64,000 bases of DNA. It comes from Prevotella sp. CAG:617 (GTDB taxonomy: Bacteria; Bacteroidota; Bacteroidia; Bacteroidales; Bacteroidaceae). Under the pieces are notes generated by a model. It searched no databases, had not been told where the DNA came from, and saw only the letters and a program-made list of their open reading frames with translations. Positions 48,204 through 58,389 of the stretch are shown in pieces (positions within the stretch are counted from its first letter, which is position 1; each line of letters opens with the position of its first letter). The stretch spans positions 16,640 through 80,639 of the forward strand of contig FR903613.1 of NCBI GenBank assembly GCA_000438115.1. Direction: 5' to 3'. Made by a program: the position numbers and the translations under genes.

Positions 48204-51200
48204 TTACTTTGTATACTGTGCAATATCTGCTTCTGCATCAGTATTATCAATATCATCCCACGTCATTGGTTTGAACTTCTCCTGAACATATTCGAAGATT
48301 ACAAACAAAGCGGGCACAATAAAGATCTGACATATCATACCTATTAACATACCACCAATAGCCGTCGCTCCCAATGAACGGTTACCATTGGCTCCAACAC
48401 CGAAGGAGAACATCATTGGCAACAGACCAATGATCATAGCCAACGAAGTCATCAAAATAGGACGCAAACGTGCACCAGCTCCTAACACAGCAGACCAAGT
48501 TATACTCATGCCCATCTTACGACGGTCAATTGCAAACTCTACGATCAAAATTGCATTCTTTGCCAACAAACCAATCAACATAATCATAGCAATTTGAACA
48601 TAAATGTTATTTGAAGCAGCACCCAATATTGGCAAAATGTTATTTAAAGCTCCCATGCCTTGCACAAAGAGGAAACTACCACAAAGTCCAAACGGAACAG
48701 AAAGAAGAACTGCTAGAGGCAGGATGTAACTTTCATACTGTGCACTCAACAATAAATAAATGAAGACAAAACACAATACAAAAACAATTGCTGTTGTACT
48801 TCCACTACTACTCTGCTCCTCACGTGTAATTCCAGAGAACTCAAAACTGTATCCCTGAGGCAAAGACTGAGCTGCGACTTCCTCAATAGCTTTAATTGCC
48901 TGACCTGAAGTATATCCGTCTGCAGGAGAACCGTTCACTTTCATTGAGGTATACATATTAAAACGATTGATGTTGTCTGGCCCATACACACGCTTTAACG
49001 TTATAAACTGCGTAATAGGAGCCATCTCATCGCCATTTCTAACCTTGATTTTTTTCAACGATTCAATATTTGTACGGTCTGAAAAATCTGATTGAACCAT
49101 AACTCGATATAATTTACCGAATCTATTGAAATTCGAAGTATACATACCGCCTAAATATCCTTGTAAAGTCGTCAAAATATCATCCGGACTTAATCCAGCT
49201 TTTTTACATTGTGCGACATCAATATCAACCATATATTGCGGGAAACTAGGATTGAAAGATGTTTGCGCACTAGCTATTTCTGGACGCTTCTCCAAATCTG
49301 CCAAGAAATTCTTAGCTACTTCGTAAAATTTGTCAAGAGAGCCTCCGGTTCGGTCCTGCAAGTTTAATTCAAATCCATTGGTCACACCATATCCAGAAAT
49401 CATAGGAGGTGCAAAGAAAAGCACTTGCGCATCTTTAAACAACTCTTTTGAACGCAAATACAGATTTCCGTATACAGCCTGCGAACTCTCTGCCAAAGAA
49501 CGTTCATCCCAAGGCTTCAACTTACATATAAATGAGCCATAACTAGCACCCTGACCTCCAATAAAACTATATCCGGAAATCATCGTTCGGCTTTCTATTG
49601 CAGGGCTTGCAGCTACAAGACTATCAATTTGACTCAATACTGCCTCTGTTCTATCCTGAGAAGTTCCTGGAGGTAAAGTCACAGTACCCATAATCGTTCC
49701 CGTATCCTCGTCTGGTACCATACCTGTAGGAGTTACATTCATCAAGAATACTAATAAGACAATACTAACTACCACAGCTCCCCCCGTTAACCATGGACGC
49801 TGGATAACTTTCAAGACACGCTTCTTATAACGTTGCAAGACTGAATCATAGAAAGCATTAAACGCCGTATGGAAACGACTTACAAAAGTTGTTTTTTTAT
49901 GAGCGTTTGGATCATGTGGCTTCAACAACAGAGCACAAAGAGCAGGACTTAACGTCAATGCATTCAATGCAGAAAAACCGATTGCAATTGCCATTGTCAG
50001 ACCAAATTGGCGATAGAAAGTTCCTGATGTTCCACCCATAAAACTTACAGGTATAAACACGGCCATCATCACCAAAGTAATAGAAACGATAGCACTGCCC
50101 AATTCCTCCATAGCATCAATTGATGCCTTCTTAGGTGAGGTATACCCTTGGTCCAACTTAGCATGCACTCCCTCTACAACGACAATAGCATCATCCACTA
50201 CAATTGCGATAGCTAATACCAATGCACAAAGTGTAAGCAAATTCAAGCTAAATCCTATGATGTACAAAGCAAAGAATGTACCTATCAAGGCAACTGGAAT
50301 TGCGATCGTTGGAATCAAAGTAGAGCGAAGATCCTGTAAGAAAACATAAACTACAATAAATACCAATATAAATGCCTCGATCAACGTTTTAACAACTTCA
50401 TGAATTGAAGCAAAAAGGAAATCATTTACATTCTGAGCGATATTAATATTCAATCCGTCAGGCATATCCTTTTTGGATTCCTCCAAAAGTTGCGTAATAT
50501 TCTCGACAATCGTTGTTGCATTAGAACCTGCAACCTGGAACACAATACAAGTCACGCCAGTGTGGCCGTTTACTTTATTCTTGTACCCGTAAGTTACTCG
50601 TCCCAGCTCAACTTTTGCAATATCCTTCAAACGCAAGATATTACCAGAAGGATCAGCTTTAATAACAATGTTTTCAAATTCGCTAACCTCCTGCAAACGA
50701 CCCTTATAGCGTAAAGTATATTGATAAGTTTGATTTCCTCGTTCTCCAATTGTACCTGGAGCTGCTTCGATGTTCTGCTCATTTAAGGCCTCGGTCACAT
50801 CCGATGGCATCAAGTGGTATTGAGCCATAACATCAGGCTTTAACCAAATACGCATTGAATAATCTGCACCCATCACCATTGCGTCTCCTACACCAGGCAC
50901 ACGCTGTACCTCAGGAATTACATTGATCTTTGCATAATTCTCAATAAAGGTCTCGGGATACTTATCGCTCTCATCATACACAGAGAATACCATCAACATA
51001 CTGTTCTGTCGTTTTGAAGTAACGACACCCACCTTTGTAACCTCGGCAGGCAACACACCCTGTGCTTTCGACACACGGTTTTGAACATTAACCGCAGCCA
51101 TATCAGGATCTGTACCCATTTTAAACGTAATAGTAATCGTTGCCTGACCGGTATTTGTGGCTGTTGAGGTCATGTAATCCATATTTTCAACACCATTTAT

Positions 51201-51407
51201 TTCCTCCTCCAACGGTGCGATAACAGAATTCAATACAGTTTGTGCATTAGCACCAGTATACGTAGTTGAAACCTGAACAGTAGGTGGTGCAATATCCGGA
51301 TACTGGGTAATTGGCAGTGATACCAATCCTAAAAAACCCAAAATGACTATCAACACGGAAATAACCGTGGATAATACAGGTCTATTTATGAATCTATCTA
51401 ACTTCAT
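48204..51407 (-). CDS. RND efflux inner-membrane transporter (AcrB/HAE1 family)
   Basis: 1067 aa with twelve predicted helices and two large periplasmic loops. The proton-relay residues are present: the paired Asp in AIAIVVDDAIVVVEGV (helix 4) and the Lys in GLLAKNAILIVEFA (helix 10). The N-terminus RFINRPVLSTVISVLIVILG is typical. It expels hydrophobic drugs or bile-type compounds using the proton gradient. It lies between adaptor (29 bases) and outer-membrane factor (18 bases) in one operon. Confidence 0.96.
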   Translation of the reverse strand: MKLDRFINRPVLSTVISVLIVILGFLGLVSLPITQYPDIAPPTVQVSTTYTGANAQTVLNSVIAPLEEEINGVENMDYMTSTATNTGQATITITFKMGTDPDMAAVNVQNRVSKAQGVLPAEVTKVGVVTSKRQNSMLMVFSVYDESDKYPETFIENYAKINVIPEVQRVPGVGDAMVMGADYSMRIWLKPDVMAQYHLMPSDVTEALNEQNIEAAPGTIGERGNQTYQYTLRYKGRLQEVSEFENIVIKADPSGNILRLKDIAKVELGRVTYGYKNKVNGHTGVTCIVFQVAGSNATTIVENITQLLEESKKDMPDGLNINIAQNVNDFLFASIHEVVKTLIEAFILVFIVVYVFLQDLRSTLIPTIAIPVALIGTFFALYIIGFSLNLLTLCALVLAIAIVVDDAIVVVEGVHAKLDQGYTSPKKASIDAMEELGSAIVSITLVMMAVFIPVSFMGGTSGTFYRQFGLTMAIAIGFSALNALTLSPALCALLLKPHDPNAHKKTTFVSRFHTAFNAFYDSVLQRYKKRVLKVIQRPWLTGGAVVVSIVLLVFLMNVTPTGMVPDEDTGTIMGTVTLPPGTSQDRTEAVLSQIDSLVAASPAIESRTMISGYSFIGGQGASYGSFICKLKPWDERSLAESSQAVYGNLYLRSKELFKDAQVLFFAPPMISGYGVTNGFELNLQDRTGGSLDKFYEVAKNFLADLEKRPEIASAQTSFNPSFPQYMVDIDVAQCKKAGLSPDDILTTLQGYLGGMYTSNFNRFGKLYRVMVQSDFSDRTNIESLKKIKVRNGDEMAPITQFITLKRVYGPDNINRFNMYTSMKVNGSPADGYTSGQAIKAIEEVAAQSLPQGYSFEFSGITREEQSSSGSTTAIVFVLCFVFIYLLLSAQYESYILPLAVLLSVPFGLCGSFLFVQGMGALNNILPILGAASNNIYVQIAMIMLIGLLAKNAILIVEFAIDRRKMGMSITWSAVLGAGARLRPILMTSLAMIIGLLPMMFSFGVGANGNRSLGATAIGGMLIGMICQIFIVPALFVIFEYVQEKFKPMTWDDIDNTDAEADIAQYTK

Positions 51408-51436
51408 TGTCGTTCAGTTTGATATTTTAAATCACA

Positions 51437-52606
51437 TTACATAGGCATCTTACCCTCTTTAACCTCTTGCTGAGCTTTGCGCTGTTTTTCCGCAGACTGA
51501 GCAGGAGTTATAGGTTTAATAACAGTTCCTTCCTTCAGACCAGAAACACCTTCAGTCACGATTTTATCACCGAACTTCAAACCTGAAGTTACTACATAAT
51601 TCGTACCATCATTCTGGTCAAGTACCTCTATTTGAACCGATTTCACCTTGTTCCCGCTTTCAACAACATAAACAAATTTGCGATCCTGAATTTCAAACAC
51701 AGCTTTTTGAGGTACAATAATCGCGTTTTTCATGTGAATCGGCACTAATACAGAACCTGAGCCACCACTACGCAACACTCGATTAGGATTAGCAAAAGTT
51801 GCACGCATACTTACAGAACCAGTTGCTTCATCAATCACACCTCCCAAAGTAGATACCTTTCCTTTTAGTTCATAAAGACTGCCATCACTCAACTGCAATT
51901 GTATTTCCGGCAACTCTGATATGGCCTTTGTTGTTCCCCCTTTTTCACGTGTCATTTCCAAGACTTGCTTTTCTGTCATTGAGAAATAAACATACATATT
52001 AGAAATATTAGATACCGTCGTAAGGGCCTCGGCAGAAGATGAACTAACCAAACTTCCAACACGATAAGGAATCAGTCCGATTACACCATCAGCAGGACTC
52101 TTTATTGTACAATAAGACAAATTATCTCTTGCCTGAATCAATTGAGCCTTTGCTGCTGCAAACTGAGCCTTTAAACTTGCCAATTCGTTTTGTGCAACTT
52201 TCAAATCATAATCACTAATAATCTTTTTTTCATTCAACAGTTTTTTGTTCTGTACTGTCAAAACCTGACTATTTATATTTGCAGATAATTGAAGGACATT
52301 AGCCTCTGCAGAACGAACAGCTTCACGATACTGCACATCGTCAATAGTAAACAACACCTGTCCCTTCTTAACAAAAGCTCCTTCATCAACTAGCATTTTC
52401 GTTATAAATCCGGAAATTTTCGGTCTTACCTCTATATCCTGCATACCCTTAATAGTTGCTGGATAAGAAACATTTAAATCAGATTCGGAAGCCTTTACGG
52501 TCTCAACCGCATACTCATTATCTGCTTCAGGCATTTGGTTTTTCTTTCCACAGCCAACTAAAGCCAGACATAGCATCAGATAAACAATTTTACTCTTCAT
52601 CTTCAT
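51437..52606 (-). CDS. RND efflux periplasmic adaptor (AcrA/MFP family lipoprotein)
   Basis: 389 aa. Lipoprotein signal with LVGC at about residue 19. Membrane-fusion-protein order: barrel-sandwich lipoyl half (VRPKISGFITKMLVDEGAFVKKGQVLFTIDD), alpha-hairpin (about residues 95-165), second lipoyl half (YCTIKSPADGVIGLIPYRVGSLV) and beta-barrel. It links the permease to the outer-membrane factor. First gene of the operon, under the promoter at 52685-52714. Confidence 0.94.
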   Translation of the reverse strand: MKMKSKIVYLMLCLALVGCGKKNQMPEADNEYAVETVKASESDLNVSYPATIKGMQDIEVRPKISGFITKMLVDEGAFVKKGQVLFTIDDVQYREAVRSAEANVLQLSANINSQVLTVQNKKLLNEKKIISDYDLKVAQNELASLKAQFAAAKAQLIQARDNLSYCTIKSPADGVIGLIPYRVGSLVSSSSAEALTTVSNISNMYVYFSMTEKQVLEMTREKGGTTKAISELPEIQLQLSDGSLYELKGKVSTLGGVIDEATGSVSMRATFANPNRVLRSGGSGSVLVPIHMKNAIIVPQKAVFEIQDRKFVYVVESGNKVKSVQIEVLDQNDGTNYVVTSGLKFGDKIVTEGVSGLKEGTVIKPITPAQSAEKQRKAQQEVKEGKMPM

Positions 52607-52684
52607 TACTTTAATTTATGTATTTGTTATATTTATTATATATCTCTAATATACACACTCGTATTTAATACAATACCTCGGCTG

Positions 52685-52714
52685 CAAAGTTACGGCAAAA
52701 AAACTAAAAACAAA
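52685..52714 (-). promoter_or_regulatory. Promoter of the RND efflux operon
   Basis: Reverse-strand TTTG (52711-52714), 18-bp spacer, -7 TAACTTTG (52685-52692). Leader of about 70 nt before the adaptor ATG. No repressor palindrome was seen nearby. Confidence 0.62.
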
Positions 52715-52822
52715 GAAAAAGTTTTCCCAATAAACATGAACTTAGCAAATCTTAACGACTTTAAGCATCCAAAAGCTATAATAAATATTTTTTTACTCAC
52801 TGAAGCATATACAAATTCTGTA

Positions 52823-53656
52823 TTATAACCCACGTTGCTCATGAACCCACTTATCGATCATTTTTCGAGCAATGCTGTCTTCTTTAGGTAAATCTGGCAA
52901 ATTATTCCATTTAAACCATCCCCCCTTGCTTAACTCCGAATATTGCAAATTCAAATTACCTCTTACATATTGAGCTCGAAAAGCTGCCATCAAAGCACTT
53001 GGAAATGGCCATGCTTGACTACCTACATACTGCAAATGATCAATTTCCAATGATGTTTCTTCTAAGACTTCACGAATGACGCATTGCTCCAAATTTTCCC
53101 CGGTCTCAACAAAACCTGAAACTAAGCCATAATAATTGCCTTTAAACTTTCTGCTTTGAACCAGCAACACTTCATCATTATGAGATATTAAAACAATAAT
53201 AGCTATTGCCAATGACGGCCAAACCTCCTTTCCACAACAGGTGCATCTTTTACTTATAGTAGTGTGAAACTTCATTGGACTTCCACAAGCCCCACAATAC
53301 TGAGTATTCTTATCCCAATAAAGAATTTCTCGTGCCTTTCCTGCAATGGAATAAAAAACATATGGCAAAACATTGAAACTTTGACGTAATGGATAGAATA
53401 CGTATCCTTCAGGAGCATCGGACATATCCACGGATACAGCTACACAATCATGATTCTCTATCTTCGCTATCGGATGTATTCGATTCCATGGTTCCACATT
53501 TACAGGAGCATCGCTCCCTTTGGGAATTTCACATTGACAAGAATCCGTAACCTTCAATAAGATCTCATCTTGACAAAAAATAAACCAATAACAAGACGCC
53601 GTTGATGGTTTAAAACCATCAGCGGCGTCGTATATCACATATTTATTCTTTAGCAT
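52823..53656 (-). CDS. nudC: NAD(+)/NADH diphosphatase NudC
   Basis: 277 aa. Hydrolyses NAD(H) to NMN(H) and AMP and can remove NAD caps from RNA. It has the zinc ribbon CGACGSPMKFHTTISKRCTCCG (about residues 116-138) and the Nudix box GFVETGENLEQCVIREVLEET. The NudC specificity motif appears as SQAWPFPSALM, with Ala for the usual Pro. The ATG at 53656 is used; a TTG at 53674 would add six residues. A strong hairpin lies inside its first codons (53595-53629). It starts 43 bases after the phosphohexomutase gene. Confidence 0.92.
   Translation of the reverse strand: MLKNKYVIYDAADGFKPSTASCYWFIFCQDEILLKVTDSCQCEIPKGSDAPVNVEPWNRIHPIAKIENHDCVAVSVDMSDAPEGYVFYPLRQSFNVLPYVFYSIAGKAREILYWDKNTQYCGACGSPMKFHTTISKRCTCCGKEVWPSLAIAIIVLISHNDEVLLVQSRKFKGNYYGLVSGFVETGENLEQCVIREVLEETSLEIDHLQYVGSQAWPFPSALMAAFRAQYVRGNLNLQYSELSKGGWFKWNNLPDLPKEDSIARKMIDKWVHEQRGL
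53595..53629 (-). other. Hairpin inside the start of nudC
   Basis: Stem of about 17 bp with one G-T pair (53595-53611 with 53613-53629), within codons 10-21 of nudC. On the reverse strand it is followed by TCTTGTTATTGG. It may act as an attenuator or mRNA-stability element between the two genes, or be accidental coding sequence. Confidence 0.5.
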
Positions 53657-53699
53657 TACACTTTTCGTAAACAATAGTACACTTTCTGTGACTTTTAGC

Positions 53700-55448
53700 T
53701 CAATTTAAATGTAAAGATTCTGCGACAGCTGCTATTTTCTTAACAGCGGCCTCATGTACTTTATCAATTAACTCCTTTTGAATTAATTCGCCACGAACTT
53801 CTATATAGAACTTTATTTTAGGCTCTGTTCCTGAAGGACGCACACTGACCTTCGTACCATCTACTGTATACCACTGCAAAACATTACTCGTCTGTGGCAT
53901 ATCAAGCGACTTTTGATTTCCCTCAGCATCAAATTCTGTCAAGCTGTTATAATCCTTAAAGCAAATTACGGGAGAACCTCCAATCTCCTTGGGGGGATCT
54001 TTCCGGAAGGAATCCATCATTGCTTTAATTTCATCAGCTCCTGTCTTGCCAGGTTTAACTACATTTATCGTTTTATTCAGTGCATATCCATACTCCATAT
54101 AGACATCAAGAAGAACATCGTATAAAGTTTTTCCCTGATCCTTTGCCCAAGCGCAAATCTCTGCAAGCAATGCACACGCAGAAACAGCATCCTTGTCACG
54201 CACAAAATCTTCAGCTAAAAAGCCGTAGCTCTCCTCTCCTCCACCAATATACTGTTTTTTTCCTTCATTCAAACGAATCTGACGTGCAATCCACTTAAAT
54301 CCTGTATATACATCATACATTTCAATTGCATTCTTTTCAGCAATAGCGCGAATCAATTCTGTTGTGACGATTGTTTTAACGATAAACTCATTTCCCGTCA
54401 TCTTTCCTTGCGCTTTTCTATTACTTATAATATAGTAAAGAAAAATCATACACGTCTGATTTCCGTCAATCAAGACCCACTCTCCCTTACTATTTTTGCA
54501 TGCCATGCCGACTCGATCTGCATCAGGATCACTAGCCATTACAATATCGGCATCTATCTGCTTAGCTAAATCCAAAGCCATTGTTAATGCTTCAGAATTT
54601 TCGGGATTGGGACTTACGACTGTCGAGAAATTACCATCCTTTACCATTTGTTGAGGCACACAATGCACATTTTCAAATCCCCACATCTTCAATGCGTCAG
54701 GAATCAACATCATACCAGTTCCATGTAAAGGTGTATACACGATCTTCAGATCTTTATGACGACTTATACATGCTGGATCTATTGATAATTTCTTAACTTC
54801 GCGCAAATATGCTTCATCAATATCTTTTCCGATTGTCTGAATCAAGCTTGCGTTACCTTCAAACTTAATATCCTCAATACGGACTTTCTTAACTTCATCT
54901 ATTATTCCCTGATCATGCGGAGCCAAGACCTGAGCTCCATCATCCCAATAAGCTTTATAGCCATTATATTCTTTAGGATTATGAGAGGCCGTAAGAATGA
55001 TTCCGCTCTGACAATGTAAATATCTTATTGCAAAAGACATTTCAGGCGTGGGTCTCATGTCATCAAAAAGATATACCTTTATTCCATTGGCAGAAAATAT
55101 TTGCGCTGCAGTCTCTGCAAACAATCGGCTATTGTTTCTACAATCATGACCAATTACGACTGAGATTTCCTTGAGATCAGTAAAACACTTATTCAAATAA
55201 TTAGAAAGCCCTTGAGTCGCTGCCCCCATTGTATAAACATTCATACGATTGGTGCCCGGTCCCATAATGCCGCGCAATCCTCCCGTTCCAAATTCCAATG
55301 TACGGTAAAAGGCATCAATCAATTCTGTTTTATCATCACTTTCCAACATCTGCTTTACTGCTTCTCGCGTTTGTTCATCATAAAGTGATGAAGTTGCCCA
55401 CTGCTTTGCAGTGTTTTCACATTGTGTAATAAGTTCCTTATTATCCAT
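53700..55448 (-). CDS. Phosphoglucomutase/phosphomannomutase
   Basis: 582 aa alpha-D-phosphohexomutase. The phosphoserine loop is ILTASHNPKEYNGYKAYW with S155; the Mg site is SDPDADRVGMA; the sugar-binding loop is GGGEESYGFLA; and the C-terminal phosphate-binding loop is RPSGTEPKIKFYIE. Its length fits the phosphoglucomutase/phosphoglucosamine group that interconverts hexose 1- and 6-phosphates for glycan and central metabolism. A -7 TATCTTTG lies at 55528-55535 on the reverse strand. Confidence 0.95.
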   Translation of the reverse strand: MDNKELITQCENTAKQWATSSLYDEQTREAVKQMLESDDKTELIDAFYRTLEFGTGGLRGIMGPGTNRMNVYTMGAATQGLSNYLNKCFTDLKEISVVIGHDCRNNSRLFAETAAQIFSANGIKVYLFDDMRPTPEMSFAIRYLHCQSGIILTASHNPKEYNGYKAYWDDGAQVLAPHDQGIIDEVKKVRIEDIKFEGNASLIQTIGKDIDEAYLREVKKLSIDPACISRHKDLKIVYTPLHGTGMMLIPDALKMWGFENVHCVPQQMVKDGNFSTVVSPNPENSEALTMALDLAKQIDADIVMASDPDADRVGMACKNSKGEWVLIDGNQTCMIFLYYIISNRKAQGKMTGNEFIVKTIVTTELIRAIAEKNAIEMYDVYTGFKWIARQIRLNEGKKQYIGGGEESYGFLAEDFVRDKDAVSACALLAEICAWAKDQGKTLYDVLLDVYMEYGYALNKTINVVKPGKTGADEIKAMMDSFRKDPPKEIGGSPVICFKDYNSLTEFDAEGNQKSLDMPQTSNVLQWYTVDGTKVSVRPSGTEPKIKFYIEVRGELIQKELIDKVHEAAVKKIAAVAESLHLN

Positions 55449-55620
55449 AATTTACGATTTAATCTACAACCCCAAAACGCGCCATGCACATCTTCAGGAA
55501 ATTAGACATAGTGTACAGATTTGTATGCAAAGATAATGCAATCAAGGCAGAAAATTTACTCAAACAAAACTTTTTTTCGGGAAAAAAGTCTATGCTGCCC
55601 CAAACTAAAACCGGATTATG

Positions 55621-55628
55621 TATATTTG
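55621..55628 (+). promoter_or_regulatory. -7 element of ruvC
   Basis: TATATTTG, 22 bases before the ruvC ATG; no -33 TTG at the usual distance. The placement supports the shorter start. Confidence 0.42.
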
Positions 55629-55649
55629 CAAAATAATAAGACAGGAACA

Positions 55650-56297
55650 ATGACAAATCCATCCGACAAAACAGAAAAGACCATTCTCGGAATTGACCCA
55701 GGAACAAACCTTTTAGGATACGGCATATTAAGGACCAAACATAACAAAGCAGAAATTATTGCTATGGGCGTAATTGATATGCGAAAATGTACCAACACCT
55801 ACCTGAAATTAGGAAGGATATACGAACGAATTAACAATATTATTTCATCTTTTCTTCCTGATGAATTAGCTATAGAGGCTCCTTTCTATGGTAAAAATGT
55901 CCAAAGTATGCTTAAATTAGGCCGTGCACAAGGCGTTGTCATTGCAGCAGCTATTGGCCATGATATTCCTGTACACGAATACGCACCTCTAAAAATCAAA
56001 CAAGCAATAACCGGAAACGGACAAGCCAGCAAAGAACAAGTAGCAGGCATTCTAAAACAACTACTGAAGATTGCCGATAAAGATATGCTACCTTACCTTG
56101 ATGCGACAGATGCCGTTGCAGCCGCATACTGCCATTATTTACAGCAAATTCCCAATCGTTTTATTTCCAAAACACCATCAACGTGGAATGCTTTTATACA
56201 GCAACACGCTAATCGTATACACGCTACGACTAAAAAATCACCGATAAATAATAAAATAACCTCCATCACCCGCAAAACATGCATCAACGAAAAATAA
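55650..56297 (+). CDS. ruvC: Holliday junction resolvase RuvC
   Basis: 215 aa. Cleaves Holliday junctions with RuvAB. Catalytic acidic residues: Asp in [13 protein letters not shown], Glu in [22 protein letters not shown], and the two Asp in [13 protein letters not shown]. The C-terminus has about 20 extra basic residues. The ATG at 55650 is chosen: the open frame extends to 55521 but a -7 TATATTTG (55621-55628) lies between. Its end overlaps the next gene by 19 bases. Confidence 0.95.
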   Translation: MTNPSDKTEKTILGIDPGTNLLGYGILRTKHNKAEIIAMGVIDMRKCTNTYLKLGRIYERINNIISSFLPDELAIEAPFYGKNVQSMLKLGRAQGVVIAAAIGHDIPVHEYAPLKIKQAITGNGQASKEQVAGILKQLLKIADKDMLPYLDATDAVAAAYCHYLQQIPNRFISKTPSTWNAFIQQHANRIHATTKKSPINNKITSITRKTCINEK

Positions 56298-57718
56298 TCT
56301 CACTCATAAATGCGAATAACATCCAGACAGAACTTCAAATGACCCATAACATAAATCTGGAAATTTTCGCAGAAGAGCAAATTGCAATTATTGGTCCTAA
56401 TGGTTCTGGCAAATCATTATTAATAAACATGATCTTAGGTACAAGGCCATTGACCGGTAATATTTATTACGACTTCGGAACAAATTCATCACATCGTATT
56501 TCTGACAATATCCGACTTATTACATTTAAAGATGTATACGGGAACTCATATACCCCAACCTATTATCAACAACGATGGAATCAAGGCGATTCTGAATCCT
56601 ACCCTCTAATCTCTGAAATTTTAGATACAACTCCGAAATACTCAAATGAAAACTTATACAAGGCACTCCACATTTGTGAATTATACAATAAACGCATCAT
56701 TGAATTATCCAGTGGAGAATTAAGAAGATTTCAAATAGCACAAGCACTAAAGAATAACCCCAAAATTTTGATTCTAGATAATCCCCTTATTGGTCTAGAT
56801 AAAGCGTCCCGTCTTATGATTACTCAGATACTAGAATCATTACAACACGAAATGCAACTTATTATTGTAACGACACGTTATGAAGACATTCCAAAATTTG
56901 TTACACATGTAGTAGAAGTAAACAACAAAACCACCTATCCTAAGATTGCATACTCAGATTATATAAAAACATACAAAAAACCAATACCTCAATCAAAAGT
57001 TCCAATTGTCTTCCCCCGATCTTATCATGATATTAATACCCAACAAATAAATGACAACATAATAGCTCTAAAAGATGTATCCATAAAATATGGACAAAAG
57101 ACTATACTCGACCATATTAATTGGGAAGTAAAAAAAGGAGAACATTGGGCGCTCAGTGGTGTGAACGGAGCCGGAAAGTCAACTCTATTGTCTCTTATTA
57201 ATGCAGATAATCCACAAGCATATTCATGTGATATAACACTTTTTGGGAAAAAACGCGGCACAGGAGAAAGTATCTGGGATATAAAAAAGAGAATAGGCTA
57301 TCTTTCCCCAGAAATGTTTAGATGTTTCAATAAAAACCTAACAGCAAAAGAAATCATTGCCAATAGTTTACTAAACGCAAAAGGATTCTTTAAGAAACCA
57401 TCCCCCAAACAATTAGAAGAAAGTCTCATTTGGATGCAGATTCTAAATATTGCTCACTTAGCAGAAAGAAAATACCCCACCTTATCAAGTGGAGAGCAAC
57501 GCCTTGTTCTTCTAGCTCGTGCCTTTGTAAAAAGTCCAGAATTATTAATTCTAGATGAACCCTTTCACGGACTTGACAATAATAACATTTCACGGCTAAA
57601 GCACATAATCAACCAATACTGCAAACAAAACGACTGTAGCTTAATTCTAGTATCGCATTACACAGAAGACTATCCATCATGCATTGATCATGAAATGCAT
57701 CTACAAAAACAAGCATAA
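56279..57718 (+). CDS. Double-ATPase ABC protein (ModF/PhrA-like)
   Basis: 479 aa with two ABC ATPase domains and no membrane domain. NBD1: Walker A GPNGSGKS (39-46), signature SSGELRRF (144 onward), and a Walker B ending in LDNP, with N168 for the catalytic Glu. NBD2: Walker A GVNGAGKS (294-301), signature SSGEQRLV, and normal LDEP (E427). So one site is probably hydrolysis-deficient. The order resembles E. coli ModF; its function is unknown. It overlaps ruvC by 19 bases. Confidence 0.85.
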   Translation: MHQRKIISLINANNIQTELQMTHNINLEIFAEEQIAIIGPNGSGKSLLINMILGTRPLTGNIYYDFGTNSSHRISDNIRLITFKDVYGNSYTPTYYQQRWNQGDSESYPLISEILDTTPKYSNENLYKALHICELYNKRIIELSSGELRRFQIAQALKNNPKILILDNPLIGLDKASRLMITQILESLQHEMQLIIVTTRYEDIPKFVTHVVEVNNKTTYPKIAYSDYIKTYKKPIPQSKVPIVFPRSYHDINTQQINDNIIALKDVSIKYGQKTILDHINWEVKKGEHWALSGVNGAGKSTLLSLINADNPQAYSCDITLFGKKRGTGESIWDIKKRIGYLSPEMFRCFNKNLTAKEIIANSLLNAKGFFKKPSPKQLEESLIWMQILNIAHLAERKYPTLSSGEQRLVLLARAFVKSPELLILDEPFHGLDNNNISRLKHIINQYCKQNDCSLILVSHYTEDYPSCIDHEMHLQKQA

Positions 57719-57749
57719 ACATGACATTTCTTACTCACGAGGAACAGCA

Positions 57750-57768
57750 AAATGACAAATTGTCATTT
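57750..57768. promoter_or_regulatory. Palindrome, candidate enhancer site upstream of hsp20
   Basis: AAATGACAA-A-TTGTCATTT: 9-bp perfect inverted repeat with one central base, about 130 bp before the expected hsp20 start point. That distance fits an upstream activator site for a sigma-54 enhancer-binding protein. It lies just after the double ABC gene. Confidence 0.55.
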
Positions 57769-57863
57769 CATTTATCAATAAACGAACAAAAAAATGCGGC
57801 AAATGGAATTAAACACATAAATTTATATTAAAAAATATGCAGCTGCGATATCACTAAACCATA

Positions 57864-57879
57864 TGGCATAATCGTTGCA
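57864..57879 (+). promoter_or_regulatory. Sigma-54-type promoter of hsp20
   Basis: TGGCATAATCGTTGCA matches the RpoN consensus TGGCAC-N5-TTGCA with correct -24 GG (57865-57866) and -12 GC (57877-57878) spacing. Expected start near 57890, giving a leader of about 49 nt before the hsp20 ATG. There is no TAnnTTTG element in this gap. Confidence 0.65.
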
Positions 57880-57938
57880 TTTTATAGAGTGAAAATGATT
57901 CATAAAACAAACAATAACAACTCTAAAAATACAATATT

Positions 57939-58370
57939 ATGATACCGACAAGAAAAAACAATCCCAATTGGTTACCCAACATTTTTAATGATTTCTTTGA
58001 TAACGACTGGATGGTAAAAGCTAATGCAACCGCCCCTTCCATCAACGTCATAGAAAGTGACAAAGATTATCAAGTAGAAGTAGCTGCTCCAGGCATGACA
58101 AAAGAGGATTTCAACATCCATCTAAATGAAAACAGTAATCTGGTAATCTCAATGGAAAAAAGACAGACAAACGAAGACGATAATCAAAATAAGCGCTATT
58201 TAAGACGCGAATTTTCTTACTCTAAATTTGAGCAAGCATTAATCTTACCAGATAATGTTGTAAAAGAAAAAATAAAAGCAAATGTTTCCAACGGAGTTCT
58301 AACCATTACTATTCCCAAACAAACTCCTGAAGAAAGAATAAAAGTCAATAGGGTTATTGAGATTCAATAA
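57939..58370 (+). CDS. Hsp20/alpha-crystallin small heat shock protein
   Basis: 143 aa ATP-independent holdase that binds unfolding proteins. The alpha-crystallin domain spans about residues 33-133 (VIESDKDYQVEVAAPGMTKEDF), with the SNGVLTITIPK form of the A-x-x-x-G-V-L motif. The C-terminal IxI-type tail is only weakly present (VIEIQ). A sigma-54-type promoter and an upstream palindrome precede it, and a terminator follows it, so it is a single-gene unit. Confidence 0.94.
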   Translation: MIPTRKNNPNWLPNIFNDFFDNDWMVKANATAPSINVIESDKDYQVEVAAPGMTKEDFNIHLNENSNLVISMEKRQTNEDDNQNKRYLRREFSYSKFEQALILPDNVVKEKIKANVSNGVLTITIPKQTPEERIKVNRVIEIQ

Positions 58371-58389
58371 AATATTTATGGCCATCAAC

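Noticed and set aside
57721..57831. 36-codon frame directly after the double ABC gene
   Set aside because: It spans the palindrome at 57750-57768 and gives a featureless polar peptide; the region is better explained as regulatory DNA.
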